The position numbers were made by a program, and so were the translations under genes. DNA of 64,000 nt, taken from the NCBI RefSeq assembly GCF_030012215.1, contig NZ_JASCXX010000003.1, positions 1 through 64,000 on the forward strand. The letters are read 5' to 3'. Under the pieces are notes generated by a model. It saw only the letters and a list, made by a program, of their open reading frames with translations. It was not told the DNA's origin and did no database searches. Within the stretch, counting starts at the first letter, position 1, and each line of letters starts with the position of its first letter. This stretch comes from Anaerobaca lacustris. GTDB taxonomy: Bacteria > Planctomycetota > Phycisphaerae > Sedimentisphaerales > Anaerobacaceae. Positions 21,188 to 29,788 of this stretch are shown here, in pieces.

Positions 21188-23557
21188 ATGCGTAACGCCG
21201 TTGTCTCGCGAACCATCATCGCGGTTCTCTGCCTGTTGCCAACGATGGCGTGTGCCGTCGAGTCGTTTCCGCTGAACCGGGTCCGATTGCTGGAAGGTCC
21301 GTTCCAGCACGCCCAGGATCTGAACCTGGCCCATCTCCTGCAGTATGACGTGGACCGCCTTCTCGCGCCGTTTCTCAAAGAGGCCCGGCGGGAGCCGAAG
21401 GGCGAGAGCTTTCCCAACTGGGCGGGGCTCGATGGGCACGTCGGCGGGCATTATCTGTCCGCGATGGCGATCTATGTCGCCGCCACGGGCGACGCGGAAG
21501 CCAAGCGCCGCATGGACTACATGCTCGACGAACTGGCGGCCTGTCAGGCCAAACACGGCAACGGCTACGTCGGCGGCGTCCAGGACGGGACGCGGATCTG
21601 GTCGGAGATCGCACGCGGCCGGATTCGGGCCAGCGGCTTCGGTCTCAACGGCGGATGGGTCCCCTGGTACAACCTGCACAAGACGTTTGCCGGGCTGTAT
21701 GACGCATGGCGTTATGGCGGCAGCGAGCAGGCGCGTCGGATGCTGATCGCGCTGTGCGACTGGTGTGGTGAGCTGGTCTCCGGCTTGAGCGACGAGCAGA
21801 TGCAGTCGATGCTGGCCTCCGAACACGGCGGGATGAATGAAGTGCTGGCCGACGTGTACAAGATCACGGGCGACACGAAATATCTGGAACTGGCCCGGCG
21901 GTTCTCGCACAGGGTGCTGCTGGACCCGATGTCCCGGCGGCAGGACACGCTGGACAACATGCATGCCAACACCCAGGTTCCCAAGGCGGTCGGGTTTCAG
22001 CGGATCGCCGAACACGGAGGCGACAAGTCGTTTGCCGATGCGGCCGAGTTCTTCTGGCAGACCGTCGTTGAGAATCGCACGTTGGCCTTTGGGGGCAACA
22101 GCCGCCGCGAGCATTTCCCCGGCGCGCAGGCGGCTATGGAGATGGTCGAAGAGCGCGAGGGCCCGGAGACCTGCAATACGTACAACATGCTCAAGCTGAC
22201 CGAGGGCCTGCACCGGATGAATCCGCAGGCCCGGTACGCCGACTACTATGAACGGGCGCTGTACAACCACATCTTGTCCACGCAGCACCCCGAGCACGGC
22301 GGATACGTCTATTTCACGCCCGCGCGTCCGCGTCATTATCGCGTGTATTCGGCGCCGAATGCGGCGATGTGGTGCTGCGTCGGTTCGGGGATGGAGAACC
22401 ACGGCAAGTACGGCGCGTTCATCTACAGCCATCAGGACGATTCACTGTATGTGAATCTGTTCATCGCCTCGGAACTGGACTGGCGCGAGAAGGGCGTTCG
22501 CGTGCGTCAGGAGACGTCCTTTCCGAACGAGTCCGGGACGGCGCTGACGGTGTTGACCGATGCGCCCGTTCGGTTTGCGTTGAAGATTCGGCATCCGGAA
22601 TGGGTCCCGGCCGGTCGGCTGACGTTGACTCTCGGCAGCCGGACCTGGACGGCGCAGTCGGAGCCGTCGTCGTATGTGGAGATCGACCGAGACTGGCGCA
22701 ACGGGGATCGGCTGGAGATTGCGCTGCCGATGCACACGACCACGGAGCCGATGCCCGGCCTGCCGGACTATATCGCGCTGCTGCATGGGCCGATCCTGCT
22801 GGCGGCCAGGACGGGCACCGAAGACCTGCAAGGCCTGATCGCCGGCGAGGGCCGGATGGACCACGTCGCGCACGGCACGCTGCTGGGCCTCGATGAGGCG
22901 CCGATGTTGGTGAGTGAAGTAGACGCCGTTTCCGACAAGATCAAGCCCGTCGAGGGGCCGAGCCTTCAGTTCAGGGCGTCCGACCTGATTCGCCCGGAAA
23001 CCTGTCGCGATCTCGTGCTGGAGCCGTTCTATCGAATCCATGACGCCCGGTACATGATGTATTGGCGACGGACGACGCCGGAGGCGTTTGCAGCGGTGCA
23101 GGCGGCGACCCGCGCGCGGGAGGCCGAGGCGATGCGTCTGGATCAGCGCACGCTCGACCGTGTCATTCCCGGCGAACAGCAGCCCGAAGTGGAACACAAC
23201 TTCCAATCCGAAGGCGCCGAAGCGGGCGTCTTTCGCGGAGCGTCCTGGAGGCACGCGCGGGCGCCGGGGTGGTTCCGTTACGAGCTGCGTGTTGCCGACG
23301 ATACGCCGCTGGAGCTGGGGGTTCGGTATTGGGGCAACGAACGCGGCGGGCGCACCCTTGATATCCTGATCGACGGAAAGAAACTGGCGACCGAAGACAC
23401 TTCGGGAAAATGGGATCGCGATGAATTCGTGGATGTGAGCTATCCCATCCCCTCGGAGTGGATCAGCGGCAGGCAGTTCATTACCGTGACCTTCAAGCCG
23501 CATCCGGGAAGCCATGCAGGCGGCATATTCGATCTGCGTATACTGGTGGCGCAGTAG
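21188..23557 (+). CDS. GH127 beta-L-arabinofuranosidase-type enzyme, secreted
   Basis: A 789-residue protein of family GH127 (formerly DUF1680). After a signal peptide (1-20) the N-terminal region has the family's FPLNRVRLLEGPFQHAQDLN and LDGHVGGHYLSAMA stretches; an (alpha/alpha)6 barrel runs to about residue 410 and contains GPETCNTYNMLKLTEGL, with the zinc/nucleophile Cys pair in MWCCVGSGMENH near 395. Two beta-sandwich domains follow, and the last 130 residues form an extra module seen in planctomycete and Bacteroides homologues. GH127 enzymes release beta-L-arabinofuranose; related activity on other arabinosides is possible. A GGGGG site precedes the ATG, 27 bases from the previous gene. 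Confidence 0.9.
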   Translation: MRNAVVSRTIIAVLCLLPTMACAVESFPLNRVRLLEGPFQHAQDLNLAHLLQYDVDRLLAPFLKEARREPKGESFPNWAGLDGHVGGHYLSAMAIYVAATGDAEAKRRMDYMLDELAACQAKHGNGYVGGVQDGTRIWSEIARGRIRASGFGLNGGWVPWYNLHKTFAGLYDAWRYGGSEQARRMLIALCDWCGELVSGLSDEQMQSMLASEHGGMNEVLADVYKITGDTKYLELARRFSHRVLLDPMSRRQDTLDNMHANTQVPKAVGFQRIAEHGGDKSFADAAEFFWQTVVENRTLAFGGNSRREHFPGAQAAMEMVEEREGPETCNTYNMLKLTEGLHRMNPQARYADYYERALYNHILSTQHPEHGGYVYFTPARPRHYRVYSAPNAAMWCCVGSGMENHGKYGAFIYSHQDDSLYVNLFIASELDWREKGVRVRQETSFPNESGTALTVLTDAPVRFALKIRHPEWVPAGRLTLTLGSRTWTAQSEPSSYVEIDRDWRNGDRLEIALPMHTTTEPMPGLPDYIALLHGPILLAARTGTEDLQGLIAGEGRMDHVAHGTLLGLDEAPMLVSEVDAVSDKIKPVEGPSLQFRASDLIRPETCRDLVLEPFYRIHDARYMMYWRRTTPEAFAAVQAATRAREAEAMRLDQRTLDRVIPGEQQPEVEHNFQSEGAEAGVFRGASWRHARAPGWFRYELRVADDTPLELGVRYWGNERGGRTLDILIDGKKLATEDTSGKWDRDEFVDVSYPIPSEWISGRQFITVTFKPHPGSHAGGIFDLRILVAQ

Positions 23558-23642
23558 CCGATGAGGACGATGTCTCCATCGGAATTGAAGAGATAGGACG
23601 GCTCTGTTGACATCATCGGAGTCGTTGTGAAAGGAGCACGTA

Positions 23643-25634
23643 ATGAGTAGGGCGAAGACGGTGACCGTTGCGAGTTTGGCGATGCTTTTGATCGGTGCGG
23701 CTCAGTGCACGGCCGGGCCGAATGTGCCCGCGCTGAAGGACGTCTTCAAGGACCGCTTCCTGATCGGCGGGGCCCCGAACCGAAACGTGGTGACAGGGCG
23801 GGACCCCAATGCCGCCGCCATCGCGGAGAAACACTTCAACACGATCACCCCGGAGAACGACCTGAAGTGGCAGCTCATCCATCCTCGGCCCGGGCAATAC
23901 AACTGGGGGCCGGCCGACAGCTTCGTCGCCTTTGGCGAGAAGAACGAGATGTTCCTCGTCGGCCACACGCTCGTCTGGCACAGCCAGACGCCGCGCTGGG
24001 TGTTTCAGGACGAGGCGGGCGACCCCCTGACACGCGATGCCCTCCTGGCTCGTATGAAAGACCACATTCTGAGCGTCGTCGGACGCTACAAGGGCCGGAT
24101 CAGGGGTTGGGACGTGGTGAACGAGGCCCTCGATGGGAACGGCACGCTGCGAGACAGTCCGTGGCTGCGAATCATCGGTGAAGGCTCCGAGGACAAGAGA
24201 TACGACTTCATCGAGCATGCCTTCCGCTGGGCTCACGAGGCCGATCCCGACGCCGAGCTGTACTACAACGACTACGGCCTCGAAACGTCCAAGGCCAAGT
24301 GCGACGGCGCGGTGGCAATTGTGAAGCATCTGCAGTCCAAGGGCATCCGCATCGACGGCGTCGGCATCCAGTTGCACGGCGGACTGACGTACCCCAGTGT
24401 CGAAGGTCTCGAATACGCCATCACGTCCCTGGCCGCGACGGGCGTCAAGGTCATGATCACGGAATTGGACATCCGGACACAAGCCCGCGGCTATCGCGGC
24501 GCTGATATCGGTCGGGTCCGCCGGCAGAGCACGGACGATTCAACCGCTTTGTCCACTGAGACGCAGAAGAAGCTCGCCGACAAGTACGCCGAGATCTTCT
24601 CCGTGCTGCTCAGGCACGAGAAGGACATCACCCGCGTCACGTTCTGGGGCATCTATGACAGGACGTCCTGGATCGGCGGTTCGCCGCTGCTGTTCGATCG
24701 GGACTACCAACCGAAAGAGGCGTTCTTCGCGGTGGTGAAGACCGCTCTGGCTGCGCCGGCATCGGTTGCCGCATCGAACAAGACGTACACCAATCCCATT
24801 ATCGACGAGATCGGGCCGGCCGACCCGACCGTGATCCTCTTCGAGGGCACGTACTATCTCTATCCGACCGGCGACAACGTCAGCTATCACGTCTACACCT
24901 CCACCGATCTGGTCCATTGGACGAAAGGGCCGCGGGTCTTCGAGCCGGGCGAGAGGAACGTCTGGGCGCCCGATGTGTTCCGCGATCCGAAGGACGGCAA
25001 GTTCTATCTCTATTACACCGTCAGCGAGCGGATCGGGGTGGCCGTCGCCGACCGGCCCGATGGCACGTTCGTCGACCGTGCGACGCTGTTCGACCGCGCG
25101 ATTGACGCCCACATGTTCTGCGACGACGACGGCAGGTACTACCTCTATTACGTGCAGTTCCCCGGCTTCCGGATCCACGTCCAGCCGATGAAGAACCCCT
25201 TGGAGAAGCTGGGCGAGCCTGTCGAGCTGCTCAGCCCCACCGAACCATGGGAGAAGATTCGCGGCGACGTGACGGAGGGCCCCTGGATGCTCAAGCACCG
25301 GGGGACGTACTACCTGCTGTATTCGGGGACCGGGGCCAACTCGCTGGACTACGCCATCGGCTACGCCACCGCCGACAAGCCGACCGGCCCCCTCACCAAG
25401 TACGCCGGCAACCCCATCGTCAAGCGGACCGACCAGGCGTTTGGGCCGGGGCACGGCTGCGTCGTCACGGACCATGCGGGCAACCTGTGGTCGATCTATC
25501 ACCAGCAGAAGGACGATTCCGAGCCGTGGAATCGGTTCGTCTGTATCGACCCGCTGTGGTTCGACGACGATGGCGTCCTGCATGGCAAGGCCACGCGCGG
25601 CACGCCCCAACCGGCCCCAATCATCCACAAGTAG
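23643..25634 (+). CDS. Secreted GH10 xylanase-GH43 fusion
   Basis: A 663-residue bifunctional enzyme. The signal peptide ends near residue 24; the GH10 endo-1,4-beta-xylanase barrel spans about 30-370, with acid/base Glu161 in WDVVNEALDG and nucleophile Glu274 in MITELDIR, plus the family's HTLVWHSQTP motif. A short Ala-rich linker (about 372-385) leads to a GH43 propeller (385-650) whose catalytic Asp lies in GPADPTVILFEG near 394, with Asp in DAHMFCDDDGRYYLYY and Glu in GDVTEGPWMLK. The pair would cut the xylan backbone and trim xylose or arabinose at once. GAAAGGAG precedes the ATG. It is the last clear CAZyme of the rightward arm. Confidence 0.93.
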   Translation: MSRAKTVTVASLAMLLIGAAQCTAGPNVPALKDVFKDRFLIGGAPNRNVVTGRDPNAAAIAEKHFNTITPENDLKWQLIHPRPGQYNWGPADSFVAFGEKNEMFLVGHTLVWHSQTPRWVFQDEAGDPLTRDALLARMKDHILSVVGRYKGRIRGWDVVNEALDGNGTLRDSPWLRIIGEGSEDKRYDFIEHAFRWAHEADPDAELYYNDYGLETSKAKCDGAVAIVKHLQSKGIRIDGVGIQLHGGLTYPSVEGLEYAITSLAATGVKVMITELDIRTQARGYRGADIGRVRRQSTDDSTALSTETQKKLADKYAEIFSVLLRHEKDITRVTFWGIYDRTSWIGGSPLLFDRDYQPKEAFFAVVKTALAAPASVAASNKTYTNPIIDEIGPADPTVILFEGTYYLYPTGDNVSYHVYTSTDLVHWTKGPRVFEPGERNVWAPDVFRDPKDGKFYLYYTVSERIGVAVADRPDGTFVDRATLFDRAIDAHMFCDDDGRYYLYYVQFPGFRIHVQPMKNPLEKLGEPVELLSPTEPWEKIRGDVTEGPWMLKHRGTYYLLYSGTGANSLDYAIGYATADKPTGPLTKYAGNPIVKRTDQAFGPGHGCVVTDHAGNLWSIYHQQKDDSEPWNRFVCIDPLWFDDDGVLHGKATRGTPQPAPIIHK

Positions 25635-25757
25635 GACGACGGACGCGGCGTTGCCGTCTCGACCGGCGCGGAGTTCTCGCCCGGCTGCTGCCAAATCGGC
25701 AAAACAATCCGTGGGCAATTCCGGTATAGATATCGGTACGCTATGAAAGGAGCCGAT

Positions 25758-27251
25758 ATGAGCCGGAAAAAGTGCCTTGCAGCCCCCGGGTTTCTGGGGT
25801 CGATGATGATTGTAAGTGCCTTTTGTATAGTGGCTTGGGGCCGGCAGGGCGGGTCGGCGGCCGTTCCGGACAGGCCGATCGACGATTTCTCGACAGAAGA
25901 CCAGGTCAGTTCGCTCGGGACCAGGTGGGCCCTGCGCACGGACCGGATCTCAGGCGCCTCGGCCGGGAAGATGCAATTCGCGCCGTCCGATGGGCAGACG
26001 GTGCTGCACCTGACCGGCTCGGTCGCGTCGGCCGACAGGGGTGGGTTCATTGCCGCCCAGCTCGGTCTCGATCCGCGAGGCAGGAACTTCAGCGCCCACG
26101 GTTTTGCGGGTCTGAGACTGCGAGTCAAAGGCAACGGACAATCGTATTCGATTCGCCTGCGGACCAAAGACACGCGGTTCGCCACGCAGTATTATGAAGC
26201 CGTGTTCCAGACGAGCGGCCAGTGGCAGGAGGTGAAGCTGCCTTTCGCGCAGTTCGTCCCGGCGTCGGTGGCCGCGCCGCTGGACCCGACCGCCTTGCGG
26301 ACCGTGGCGGTGGTGGCGGCGGGGAAGGACTTCGACGCCAATATTCAGATTGCCAATCTGTCCTTTTATCGAGAGCAGACCATGTACAACCCATTGACGC
26401 CCGAGGAGGAGCGCGTGATTCTCTACAAGGGGACCGAGCGTCCCTTCAGCGGCAAGTACAACGACTTCTTCGAGACCGGCGTCTACACGTGCCGGCGGTG
26501 TGGGGCCGAGTTGTTCGAGTCGTCGTCGAAGTTCCGCTCGCACTGCGGGTGGCCCAGCTTCGACGACCAGATCGCCGGCGCGGTCAAGTGGCAGCCCGAC
26601 GCCGATGGGATGCGGACCGAGATCGTCTGCAACCACTGCGGCGGGCACCTGGGCCACGTGTTCCTCGGCGAGCAACTGACGGAGAAGAACACGCGCTACT
26701 GCGTCAACTCGATCTCGATGGACTTCCTCTCGCCCGACGAGCGAAACGCCCGGGCCCAAGCCGCGCCCAGGACGGAGCGGGCCATCTTCGCCTCCGGCTG
26801 CTTCTGGGGGACGGAATATCACATGCAGCGCGCGCCCGGGGTGATCGCCACGACCGTCGGTTATACCGGTGGCCACGTGGACAACCCGACGTACAAACAG
26901 GTCTGCACCGACCGCACCGGACACGCCGAGGCGGTCGAGGTCGTCTACGACCCGACGAAGATCAGCTACGAGAAGCTGGCAAAGCTCTTCTTCGAGACGC
27001 ACGATTTCACGCAGTTGAACCGCCAGGGTCCGGACATCGGACGGCAGTACCGCTCGGGCATCTTTTATCTTAGCGACGAGCAGAAGCAGACCGCCGAGAC
27101 GCTGGTGCAGGTGCTGCGGCAGAAGGGCTATGACGTCAAGACCGAGATCACACCCGCCGGGACGTTCTGGCCGGCGGAGGACGATCACCAGGACTACTAC
27201 AACAAGACCCAGAAGACGCCGTACTGCCACATCTACCGCCGCATCTTCTGA
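25758..27251 (+). CDS. Exported CIA30-like/MsrB/MsrA fusion protein
   Basis: A 497-residue protein with three parts. Residues 1-37 are a signal sequence; about 40-200 form a CIA30-like (galactose-binding-like) beta-sandwich; about 205-330 are MsrB, with two zinc-site CxxC pairs (CRRC, CNHC) and catalytic Cys315 in RYCVNS; about 340-497 are MsrA, with catalytic Cys348 in GCFWG. MsrA and MsrB reduce the S and R epimers of methionine sulfoxide. The start at 25758 has AAAGGAG five bases away; the ATG at 25743 has none and overlaps that site. Export implies repair outside the cytoplasm, needing a reductant not encoded here. It follows the xylanase gene by 123 bases. Confidence 0.87.
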   Translation: MSRKKCLAAPGFLGSMMIVSAFCIVAWGRQGGSAAVPDRPIDDFSTEDQVSSLGTRWALRTDRISGASAGKMQFAPSDGQTVLHLTGSVASADRGGFIAAQLGLDPRGRNFSAHGFAGLRLRVKGNGQSYSIRLRTKDTRFATQYYEAVFQTSGQWQEVKLPFAQFVPASVAAPLDPTALRTVAVVAAGKDFDANIQIANLSFYREQTMYNPLTPEEERVILYKGTERPFSGKYNDFFETGVYTCRRCGAELFESSSKFRSHCGWPSFDDQIAGAVKWQPDADGMRTEIVCNHCGGHLGHVFLGEQLTEKNTRYCVNSISMDFLSPDERNARAQAAPRTERAIFASGCFWGTEYHMQRAPGVIATTVGYTGGHVDNPTYKQVCTDRTGHAEAVEVVYDPTKISYEKLAKLFFETHDFTQLNRQGPDIGRQYRSGIFYLSDEQKQTAETLVQVLRQKGYDVKTEITPAGTFWPAEDDHQDYYNKTQKTPYCHIYRRIF

Positions 27252-27274
27252 TCGCTCGCTGTGTCGAGGGACGC

Positions 27275-27390
27275 GTGGCAGCCTCAAGTCCGCAGGACTT
27301 GAGGATGGCTTGTGGCAAGGGCGACTCTATGAAGTCGGCGCGGTGGACGAGATCGCCATCCCCAAGCTCTTCGAGCTTGAGGATGCCACC
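27275..27390. repeat. Hairpin-armed palindromic repeat, copy 1
   Basis: The outer arms GTGGCA and TGCCAC are complementary. Each arm carries its own hairpin: CCTCAAGTCC-GCA-GGACTTGAGG on the left (perfect 10-bp stem) and CCCCAAGCTC-TTC-GAGCTTGAGG on the right (one mismatch), followed or preceded by ATGGC/GCCAT. Related copies are at 45197-45278 and 46850-46969. This copy lies between the convergent msr and ceramidase-like genes. Confidence 0.8.
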
Positions 27391-27419
27391 CATTCGTCGT
27401 CCACTGCGTGGCGCGGCCA

Positions 27420-28706
27420 TTACAGGTCGTAAAGCATGCGGAGGGCTTCGCGGACGACGACGTCGGCGGCTTGCGGGGCGAAGCGGCTGCTGCGCACCTC
27501 GTAGCCGCCTTCGACGTGGAGTTCGGCCGGGGCGAGGTAGCCGGCGGCGCCGTTGCAGTGCGTGATGATAAACGTGTGCTTGCAGGGTGAGCCCGCCTTG
27601 ATCGCCATGCCGATTTCGGTGAGCACTTCGCCGCCCAGCCCCACGAAGGCGACGTCCCCCAGCCGTGCGACGGTGACGACGAACGGAGCGGAAGCTTTGC
27701 TCTCGGATGAGGCCGTCTCCGAGGCCTTGGCAGGCAGATCGACCACCGCCAGGGCGGTGGCGATCCGCGATGGCGTGGCGGTTGTGCCGATGGCGCGATA
27801 GACGTGGACGACCTCCGTTCCGAGGAAGGTCCCGAGCAGCACGGGCTCCGGCACCCAGCCGGGCTCGGTGTTGAATTCCGGCAGGACGCGAAACCATGGA
27901 TCGATGTCGCCCGAGGCCCCGGCGAAGGCCGGCGCGATGACGCCGGTGCCGAGGATTCGCTCGACGAACTGCTCGGCCAGGCCCACCACGTCGCCGCTGA
28001 TCGCGTAGTTGCCGGGTCCGAGGCAGGTCGCATGGGTCGCATAGTCGAACGCCACCGCCAGCGGCGTCCCATCAGGTCCGTTGACCTTCATCACGAGCAC
28101 TTCCTTGTCGGTCGGGCCGTTGGGGTGGCGGCCCAGAACGATGGAGCTTTCTCCGGCCTTGTTGATCCGCAGTTCGCGCCGATTCGACCCCACCGGGCAC
28201 GAGCCGACCCCGACGCCGATCTGCGCCGACTGCATTCGACCGAGCGCCTGCCCGACCGCTTCGATCAGATCGCCGCGAAGTTTCTCGGTGTACTCGACGT
28301 TGTTCGGATGGCCCTTCTCTCGGTCGATGATCGGCGTCGGCGCGCTGTGGGTGTGGATCGCAGAGAGGAACAACTCGGACGGCTTGAGGCTGTACTCCGC
28401 CAGGAGGGCATCACGAAAGTACTCCGCCGTGCCTCCATAGAACCCGATGATGTCCATCGAGACGAGCACGAGGCGCTTGCCGTCGGCCTCGAAGACCAGC
28501 ACGCGGGCCGAGAGCGGGTCGTGCACGCTGGTGGACAGGTCCTTGCGGCTGGCGTAGCCCGCCATCTGCACGGGCTTTTCCGGGGTGATATCCACCCGGG
28601 CGGTTCCCGCCCTCAGCACAGCGACCTCATCGGCGCACCAGGCCACAGAGCCGAGTGACAAACAGACGAGCAGTGTGACGAACAGGATTCGGCAGTGCAT
28701 TCTCAT
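27420..28706 (-). CDS. Secreted neutral/alkaline ceramidase-like hydrolase
   Basis: A 428-residue exported protein of the neutral/alkaline non-lysosomal ceramidase N-terminal domain family. A signal peptide covers residues 1-24. Family motifs are ARVDITPEKPVQMAGYASR near 35, LVLVSMDIIGF near 75, the metal-site SAIHTHSAP near 110, and NYAISGDVVGLAE near 245. Family members in planctomycetes are common and mostly of unknown substrate, so ceramide hydrolysis is not assured. The start at 28706 has GGAGG seven bases upstream; the longer open frame to 29063 overlaps the next gene and is rejected. It lies 17 bases downstream of the DapA-like gene and probably shares its transcript. Confidence 0.83.
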   Translation of the reverse strand: MRMHCRILFVTLLVCLSLGSVAWCADEVAVLRAGTARVDITPEKPVQMAGYASRKDLSTSVHDPLSARVLVFEADGKRLVLVSMDIIGFYGGTAEYFRDALLAEYSLKPSELFLSAIHTHSAPTPIIDREKGHPNNVEYTEKLRGDLIEAVGQALGRMQSAQIGVGVGSCPVGSNRRELRINKAGESSIVLGRHPNGPTDKEVLVMKVNGPDGTPLAVAFDYATHATCLGPGNYAISGDVVGLAEQFVERILGTGVIAPAFAGASGDIDPWFRVLPEFNTEPGWVPEPVLLGTFLGTEVVHVYRAIGTTATPSRIATALAVVDLPAKASETASSESKASAPFVVTVARLGDVAFVGLGGEVLTEIGMAIKAGSPCKHTFIITHCNGAAGYLAPAELHVEGGYEVRSSRFAPQAADVVVREALRMLYDL

Positions 28707-28723
28707 TTCGCGACCTCCGTGGT

Positions 28724-29776
28724 TCACGCCAACCATTGGTCGGCGTTGGCCCGTACGAATTCGTTGTCGGTCAGGTGCGGGTATCGGCGGACGATCTCGT
28801 CGATGCGCTCGGCCTGGCCGGGCGAGAGCGTCTCCGAAGCGTCCAGCGAGGCGGTGTTGACCAGCAGTCCCTGGCGCATCAGGACGTATGAGATGCCCGG
28901 AATGCAGCCGACGAAACCGTTGTCGGCGTCGAAGATCGCCTTGTTGGCCAGGGTCAACTGACTCGCCAGCGTGAGCAGTTCCGACTCGATGGGCCCGTTC
29001 GTCTCGCGGATCTGTTTGATCGTCTCCAGATGCTCGACGGCCCGGCGCGTCCAGCAGGCCCACTGGCCGAGCAGCCCGCCTGCGATCTGGAGCGGCGCCT
29101 CGCGCCGGCCGTCATGGAACATGTGCGGCGTCAGCAGATCGACGAAGATGTTGTCGTCGTTGCCGGTGTAGAGGGCGACGTCGTCGGCCCGGCCGGACAG
29201 CGCGACCGCTTCGAGGACGTCGAGCGTCTGGTAGCGATGAAACGGCGCGATCTTGATACCCACGACGTTCGGCAGCTCCACGAAGCGGCGCCAGAATTCC
29301 TGGGGAAGGACCATCCCGCTGATCGTCGACTGGAGATAGAAGCCCATGACGGGAATCACCTCCGAGACGCAGCGAGCATGGTCGATCAGCTCGTCGATGG
29401 GCTTGCCCTTGAGCGCGGTCAGGGAGAGCAGGCCGATGTGATAGCCGAGCTCGACGGCCGTCTGCGCTTCGCGAAGCGCCTGCTCGGTCTTGCCCAGGAT
29501 GCCCGCGATCAGGATTGGTTCGCTCCCCGTCGCTTCGCCGGCGGTCTGGGCCGCCAGTTCGAGGACGGGGCGATAGAGCCCGACCTTCGGTTCGTGGATG
29601 GCAAACTGCGTGGTGTGAACGCCCACGGCCAGGCCGCCCGCTCCGGCGGCGAGATAGTACCGCGTCAAGGCCCGCTGCCGGCGCGCATCCAGTTTGTTGT
29701 GTCCATCCAGGGCCAACGGGTGGGCCGGGATGACGCAGCCGGAACGAAGTTTCTGCAAGACGGTCGATTCGATCAT
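28724..29776 (-). CDS. Dihydrodipicolinate synthase-like TIM-barrel protein
   Basis: A 350-residue protein of the DapA-like lyase/aldolase superfamily. The barrel pattern is visible (AAGAGGLAVGVHTTQFA near 50, IAGILGKTEQALREAQTAVELGY near 95), and VVGIKIAP near 175 supplies the Schiff-base Lys expected in the family. The GxxGE motif of true DapA is absent, so lysine synthesis is unlikely. Homologues paired with an NAD-dependent epimerase occur in planctomycetes without a known function. The ATG at 29776 is preferred to an upstream TTG. It is 12 bases from the epimerase-like gene, so substrates are probably shared. Confidence 0.78.
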   Translation of the reverse strand: MIESTVLQKLRSGCVIPAHPLALDGHNKLDARRQRALTRYYLAAGAGGLAVGVHTTQFAIHEPKVGLYRPVLELAAQTAGEATGSEPILIAGILGKTEQALREAQTAVELGYHIGLLSLTALKGKPIDELIDHARCVSEVIPVMGFYLQSTISGMVLPQEFWRRFVELPNVVGIKIAPFHRYQTLDVLEAVALSGRADDVALYTGNDDNIFVDLLTPHMFHDGRREAPLQIAGGLLGQWACWTRRAVEHLETIKQIRETNGPIESELLTLASQLTLANKAIFDADNGFVGCIPGISYVLMRQGLLVNTASLDASETLSPGQAERIDEIVRRYPHLTDNEFVRANADQWLA

Positions 29777-29788
29777 GGGCAAGGACTT

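Noticed and set aside
19616-22432. 938-residue minus-strand frame
   Set aside because: Antisense to GH43-GH62 and GH127 genes, same reason as above.
28707-29063. N-terminal extension of the ceramidase-like protein
   Set aside because: It overlaps the DapA-like gene, and a signal peptide begins exactly at the ATG at 28706.
28724-29776. DapA-like protein as a 2-keto-3-deoxy-pentonate aldolase of the xylonate pathway
   Set aside because: It is 20 kb from the xylonate module, paired with an epimerase-like gene, and the FAH-family dehydratase already fills that step.
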